From Bacillota bacterium (GTDB taxonomy: Bacteria; Bacillota; Clostridia; Lachnospirales; CAG-274), in NCBI GenBank assembly GCA_017460805.1, contig JAFUAF010000022.1, positions 1 to 34,671 on the forward strand: DNA of 34,671 nucleotides. The letters are read 5' to 3'. Each line of letters begins with the position of its first letter. Within the stretch, counting starts at the first letter, position 1. The notes beneath the pieces were generated by a model that worked only from the letters and a program-made list of their open reading frames with translations, searched no databases and was not told where the DNA came from. Position numbers and translations under genes: made by a program. This document shows, one piece after another, positions 32,240 to 34,671 of the stretch.

Positions 32240-33037
32240 ATGAGCAATCCTTTCTCACTTGAAGGCAAAATTGCACTTGTAACAGGCGCATCCTACGGTA
32301 TCGGCTTTGCTATCGCAAGCGGTATGGCAGCAGCAGGCGCAAAGATCGTTTTCAACGACATCAAGCAGGAGCTTGTTGACAAAGGTATCGCAGCATACAA
32401 GGAAGCAGGCATTGACGCTACAGGTTATGTATGCGACGTAACAAACGAAGATCAGGTAAACGAAATGGTCAAGAAGATCGAGGCCGAGATCGGCGTTATC
32501 GACATTCTTGTAAACAACGCAGGTATCATCAAGAGAATTCCTATGATCGAGATGACAGCAGCAGAGTTCAGACAGGTTATCGACGTAGACCTTAACGCAC
32601 CTTTCATCGTATCAAAGGCTGTTATCCCTTCAATGATCAAGAAGGGTCACGGCAAGATCATCAACATCTGCTCTATGATGAGTGAGCTCGGCCGTGAGAC
32701 AGTTTCCGCTTATGCAGCTGCTAAGGGCGGTCTTAAGATGCTTACAAGAAACATCTGCTCCGAGTACGGCGAATACAACATCCAGTGCAACGGTATCGGA
32801 CCGGGTTATATCGAAACTCCTCAGACTGCTCCTCTTCGTGAGAGACAGCCCGACGGTTCAAGACATCCTTTCGACAGCTTTATCGTTGCCAAGACACCCG
32901 CTGCTCGTTGGTTAAAGCCCGAAGAGCTTGCAGGCCCCGCTGTATTCCTTGCATCCGATGCATCCGATGCGGTAAACGGCCACATCCTTTACGTAGACGG
33001 CGGTATCCTTGCTTACATCGGCAAGCAGCCTAAATAA
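32240..33037 (+). CDS. SDR oxidoreductase, gluconate 5-dehydrogenase / KduD-like
   Basis: A 265-residue classical short-chain dehydrogenase. The NAD(P)-binding VTGASYGIG lies at residues 14-22, NNAG follows, and catalytic Tyr158 and Lys162 are in SAYAAAKGG. The sequence NICSEYGEYNIQCNGIGPGY and the ending VDGGILAYIGKQ resemble proteins annotated gluconate 5-dehydrogenase, close to 2-deoxygluconate/KduD enzymes that act on unsaturated-uronate products. Together with the pectinesterase and uxa genes, a role in pectin-derived uronate breakdown is likely but inferred. The ATG at 32240 follows CAGGAGGT; a longer reading from 32144 would start inside the promoter. Its codon use (no ATA for Ile) is like that of highly expressed genes. 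Confidence 0.85.
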   Translation: MSNPFSLEGKIALVTGASYGIGFAIASGMAAAGAKIVFNDIKQELVDKGIAAYKEAGIDATGYVCDVTNEDQVNEMVKKIEAEIGVIDILVNNAGIIKRIPMIEMTAAEFRQVIDVDLNAPFIVSKAVIPSMIKKGHGKIINICSMMSELGRETVSAYAAAKGGLKMLTRNICSEYGEYNIQCNGIGPGYIETPQTAPLRERQPDGSRHPFDSFIVAKTPAARWLKPEELAGPAVFLASDASDAVNGHILYVDGGILAYIGKQPK

Positions 33038-33050
33038 AAGCTGAATTTTC

Positions 33051-33081
33051 AAACGGCGCGGTTTTTACTGCGCCGTTTTTT
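33051..33081 (+). terminator. Terminator of the SDR gene
   Basis: AAACGGCGC and GCGCCGTTT form a 9-bp stem with a 10-base loop, ending in six T. Confidence 0.88.
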
Positions 33082-33102
33082 CAAAAAAAATATAAATAAC
33101 AG

Positions 33103-33131
33103 TTGACAAGTGACCTATATCGTGCTATAAT
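33103..33131 (+). promoter_or_regulatory. Consensus promoter of infC-rpmI-rplT
   Basis: TTGACA (33103-33108) and TATAAT (33126-33131) are both perfect and 17 bases apart. Transcription would begin near 33138, giving a leader of about 178 bases before infC. Confidence 0.88.
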
Positions 33132-33137
33132 ATTTAT

Positions 33138-33274
33138 CTGTAAAGAAGAAGCTCTACTTCTCACCTTACGGCTAACGTGCTTTAAGGTCACTCATTTTTC
33201 ATATGCCCTTACCTTGGGTCTATGTGTCAATGAATCGGTTTTAGAGCAGAGCTTTACGCGCTGCTTTTTCTTTT
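33138..33274 (+). promoter_or_regulatory. infC/L20-type attenuator leader
   Basis: The leader folds into several stems, including ACCTTA/TAAGGT and CATATGCCC/GGGTCTATG-like pairing. It ends in a terminator (stem 33243-33252 with 33258-33267, then TTTTTCTTTT). The 5' AAGCTCT (33149-33155) is complementary to AGAGCTT (33248-33254) inside that terminator, so an alternative antiterminator can form. In B. subtilis ribosomal protein L20 represses this operon by attenuation in the leader; the same logic is inferred here. The exact Rfam class is not assigned. Confidence 0.72.
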
Positions 33275-33315
33275 GCGGCAAAAGTTCTGATAAAAATTTT
33301 TAGGAGGTGTCTGCT

Positions 33316-33822
33316 ATTACTGATTTAATGATAAACGAGCAGATCAGGGATAAAGAAATCCGCTTAATTTCAAATGACGGCGAACAGCTTGGTATAATGT
33401 CGGCGCGCGATGCACAAAAGATCGCCGATGAAAAAAGTCTTGACTTAGTCAAGATCTCGCCTCAGGCAAAACCGCCCGTGTGCAAGATAATGGACTACAG
33501 CAAGTACAAATTCGACCAGGCAAAGCGTGAAAAAGAAGCACGCAAGAAACAAAAAACGGTTGCCGTTAAGGAATTACGCTTATCTCCCAACATTGACACT
33601 CATGACGTACAGGTCAAGGTAAAGAATGCTATCAAGTTCCTTCAAGAAGGCAACAAGGTAAAAATAAGCATCAGATTCAGAGGTAGAGAGCTTGGACGTA
33701 CCGATGCGGCAGTCGAGATAATGAACGACTTTGCGGCACAGGTTGCGGAATACGGCGTTGTTGACAAGGCTCCCAAAATGGAAGCGCGCACAATGGCTAT
33801 GTTCCTTGCGCCCAAAGCATAA
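33316..33822 (+). CDS. infC: Translation initiation factor IF-3 (AUU start)
   Basis: IF-3 keeps ribosomal subunits apart and checks start-codon pairing. The 168 residues match, with MINEQIRDKEIRLIS near the N-terminus, PPVCKIMDYSKYKF centrally, KELRLSPNIDTHDVQVK in the second domain, and PKMEARTMAMFL at the end. No ATG, GTG or TTG lies at a usable distance from GGAGGT (33303-33308): the GTG at 33307 is part of it and the next in-frame ATG (33328) is 19 bases away. ATT at 33316 is 7 bases away. AUU starts are known for infC and enable IF-3 autoregulation. First gene of infC-rpmI-rplT. Confidence 0.93.
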   Translation: MTDLMINEQIRDKEIRLISNDGEQLGIMSARDAQKIADEKSLDLVKISPQAKPPVCKIMDYSKYKFDQAKREKEARKKQKTVAVKELRLSPNIDTHDVQVKVKNAIKFLQEGNKVKISIRFRGRELGRTDAAVEIMNDFAAQVAEYGVVDKAPKMEARTMAMFLAPKA

Positions 33823-33851
33823 GATAACAGTTATTTAAGGAGGAAATCAAA

Positions 33852-34049
33852 ATGCCTAAGTTAAAGACAAGAAAGGCTGTTGCCAAGAGAGTTTCCGTAA
33901 CAGGCTCCGGCAAGCTTAAGAAAACAAAAGCTAACAAGCAGCACATCCTGACAAAGAAAAACACAAAGAGATTAAGAGACCTGCGTAAGTCTGACTTAGT
34001 TGATAAGACAAACGTAAAGCAGATGAAGCGCTGCTTACCTTACATCTAA
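33852..34049 (+). CDS. rpmI: 50S ribosomal protein L35
   Basis: The 65-residue, highly basic protein is a component of the large ribosomal subunit. It starts MPKLKTRKAVAKRVSVTGSG and ends KQMKRCLPYI, as L35 does. AAGGAGG precedes the ATG at 8 bases. It lies 29 bases after infC and 30 before rplT in the canonical order. Confidence 0.97.
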   Translation: MPKLKTRKAVAKRVSVTGSGKLKKTKANKQHILTKKNTKRLRDLRKSDLVDKTNVKQMKRCLPYI

Positions 34050-34079
34050 TAGTTGATCATATCTAAGGAGGACTAAAAA

Positions 34080-34433
34080 ATGGCAAGAGTTAAAGGTGCA
34101 TTAAACGCACGTAAGAAGCATAAGAAAGTTTTAAAAATGGCTAAGGGCTACTTTGGCGCAAGAAGCAAGCAGTACAGAGTTGCTAAGCAGTCCGTAATGA
34201 AGGCTATGGCACACAGCTTTGCAGGCAGAAAGCAGACAAAGCGTGCTTACAGAAGACTTTGGATCGTTCGTATCAACGCTGCTGCAAGACTTAACGGTCT
34301 TTCCTACAGCAAGTTTATGAACGGCCTTAAAAACGCAGGCGTTACTCTTAACAGAAAGATGCTTGCAGACCTCGCAGTAAGCGATGCAGCTGCATTTACA
34401 AAGCTTGTAGATACAGCTAAGGCTGCACTTTAA
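34080..34433 (+). CDS. rplT: 50S ribosomal protein L20
   Basis: L20 is an early-assembly protein of the 50S subunit and, in Bacillota, the repressor of this operon through the leader. The 117 residues match. The basic N-terminal extension [19 protein letters not shown] is followed by [23 protein letters not shown], a hallmark. TAAGGAGG precedes the ATG. Last gene of the operon. Confidence 0.98.
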   Translation: MARVKGALNARKKHKKVLKMAKGYFGARSKQYRVAKQSVMKAMAHSFAGRKQTKRAYRRLWIVRINAAARLNGLSYSKFMNGLKNAGVTLNRKMLADLAVSDAAAFTKLVDTAKAAL

Positions 34434-34445
34434 TAAAAAAACAAA

Positions 34446-34493
34446 CCCGCTGTTCAAACGCAGCGGGTCTGGCTGTCGATAAAATCGACAGCC
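34446..34493. repeat. Two tandem hairpins after rplT
   Basis: CCCGCTG/CAGCGGG (34446-34467) is T-rich on its minus-strand side and could end a leftward transcript. GGCTGTCGAT/ATCGACAGCC (34471-34493) has the same core as the hairpin at 10869-10893. Both lie just before the true plus-strand terminator. Confidence 0.65.
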
Positions 34494-34529
34494 TTGACGG
34501 AAGACTATCGGTCTTCCGTCAATTTTTTT
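34494..34529 (+). terminator. Terminator of infC-rpmI-rplT
   Basis: A 12-bp perfect stem (TTGACGGAAGAC with its complement) closes a five-base loop and is followed by seven T. Confidence 0.92.
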
Positions 34530-34577
34530 GCAGCCTTGTCTACGTGCATCAAAGATACACTTGCAAGTCTGTAAGGT

Positions 34578-34671
34578 AAGCAGACTTTGTCTGCTTCCTC
34601 GGCGAAATTCGATTCCGCCTGCGGATATAGTTGCGTGAGCTGAAGCTCGCGCAATCCCTACGGGATTTGAG
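34578..34671. repeat. Hairpin-rich DNA at window edge
   Basis: Consecutive inverted repeats: AAGCAGAC/GTCTGCTT (34578-34596), TTGCGTGAGCT/AGCTCGCGCAA with one G-U (34631-34654) and ATCCC/GGGAT (34654-34666). No gene is seen. It is probably part of an intergenic repeat that continues beyond the window. Confidence 0.5.

Noticed and set aside
33138-33302. T-box or amino-acid riboswitch in the infC leader
   Set aside because: No T-box consensus and no specifier-like layout is visible; the gene set (infC-rpmI-rplT) and the terminator/antiterminator fit the ribosomal-protein leader better.
33307-33309. GTG as the infC start codon
   Set aside because: This GTG is part of the GGAGGTG ribosome-binding site itself, so the ribosome could not use it with that site. 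The ATT 7 bases downstream fits, as in other infC genes.

Overview
The window reads as chromosome from a low/moderate-GC Bacillota of class Clostridia, most plausibly a gut or rumen fibre degrader (Oscillospirales/Lachnospirales-like; inferred from gene families, not tested). Supporting signs are strong AGGAGG ribosome-binding sites nearly everywhere, consensus sigma-A promoters with 17-bp spacers, the ireB-ruvX-DUF1292 block, RNase J, a SpoVB-type flippase, an AUU-started infC with a Firmicutes-type leader, and several TTG starts.

Region 1 (1-10.9 kb, minus strand) is a pectin/uronate locus. A 1598-residue secreted pectin methylesterase with tandem beta-sandwich-like modules is followed 18 nt later by an unannotated 42-codon peptide gene, then a terminator. 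Upstream lies uxaB-uxaA-(small secreted protein)-uxaC, which converts galacturonate through tagaturonate and altronate to 2-keto-3-deoxygluconate (KDG). A KduD/gluconate-5-dehydrogenase-like SDR at 32.2 kb probably belongs to the same physiology. Both loci share a codon bias resembling that of the ribosomal protein genes.

Region 2 (10.9-16.4 kb, mostly minus) holds a SpoVB-like flippase, metF with a zinc-ribbon membrane protein, and typA. Between spoVB and the zinc-ribbon gene sits a compact type I toxin-antitoxin locus: a 31-residue holin-like toxin on plus, a convergent antisense RNA promoter on minus, a shared bidirectional terminator, and related 5' stem-loops at the start of both transcripts.

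Region 3 (16.4-24.8 kb, minus) looks like one nine-gene operon from a single promoter: AI-2E-family permease, CPBP protease, GH13 amylase, TatD, three small unknowns, thiE and ade, ending at a hairpin near 16.4 kb. A GGDEF diguanylate cyclase diverges from it.

Region 4 (24.8-31.7 kb, plus) holds the GGDEF gene, ireB-ruvX-DUF1292, RNase J, YlbF-family, an alpha/beta hydrolase and an anchored unknown.

Region 5 (31.7-34.7 kb) has a 326-bp MITE-like element with 29-bp inverted termini, the SDR, and infC-rpmI-rplT with an attenuator leader and a run of hairpins at the window edge. No tRNA, rRNA, CRISPR array, intact transposase or phage gene was seen.
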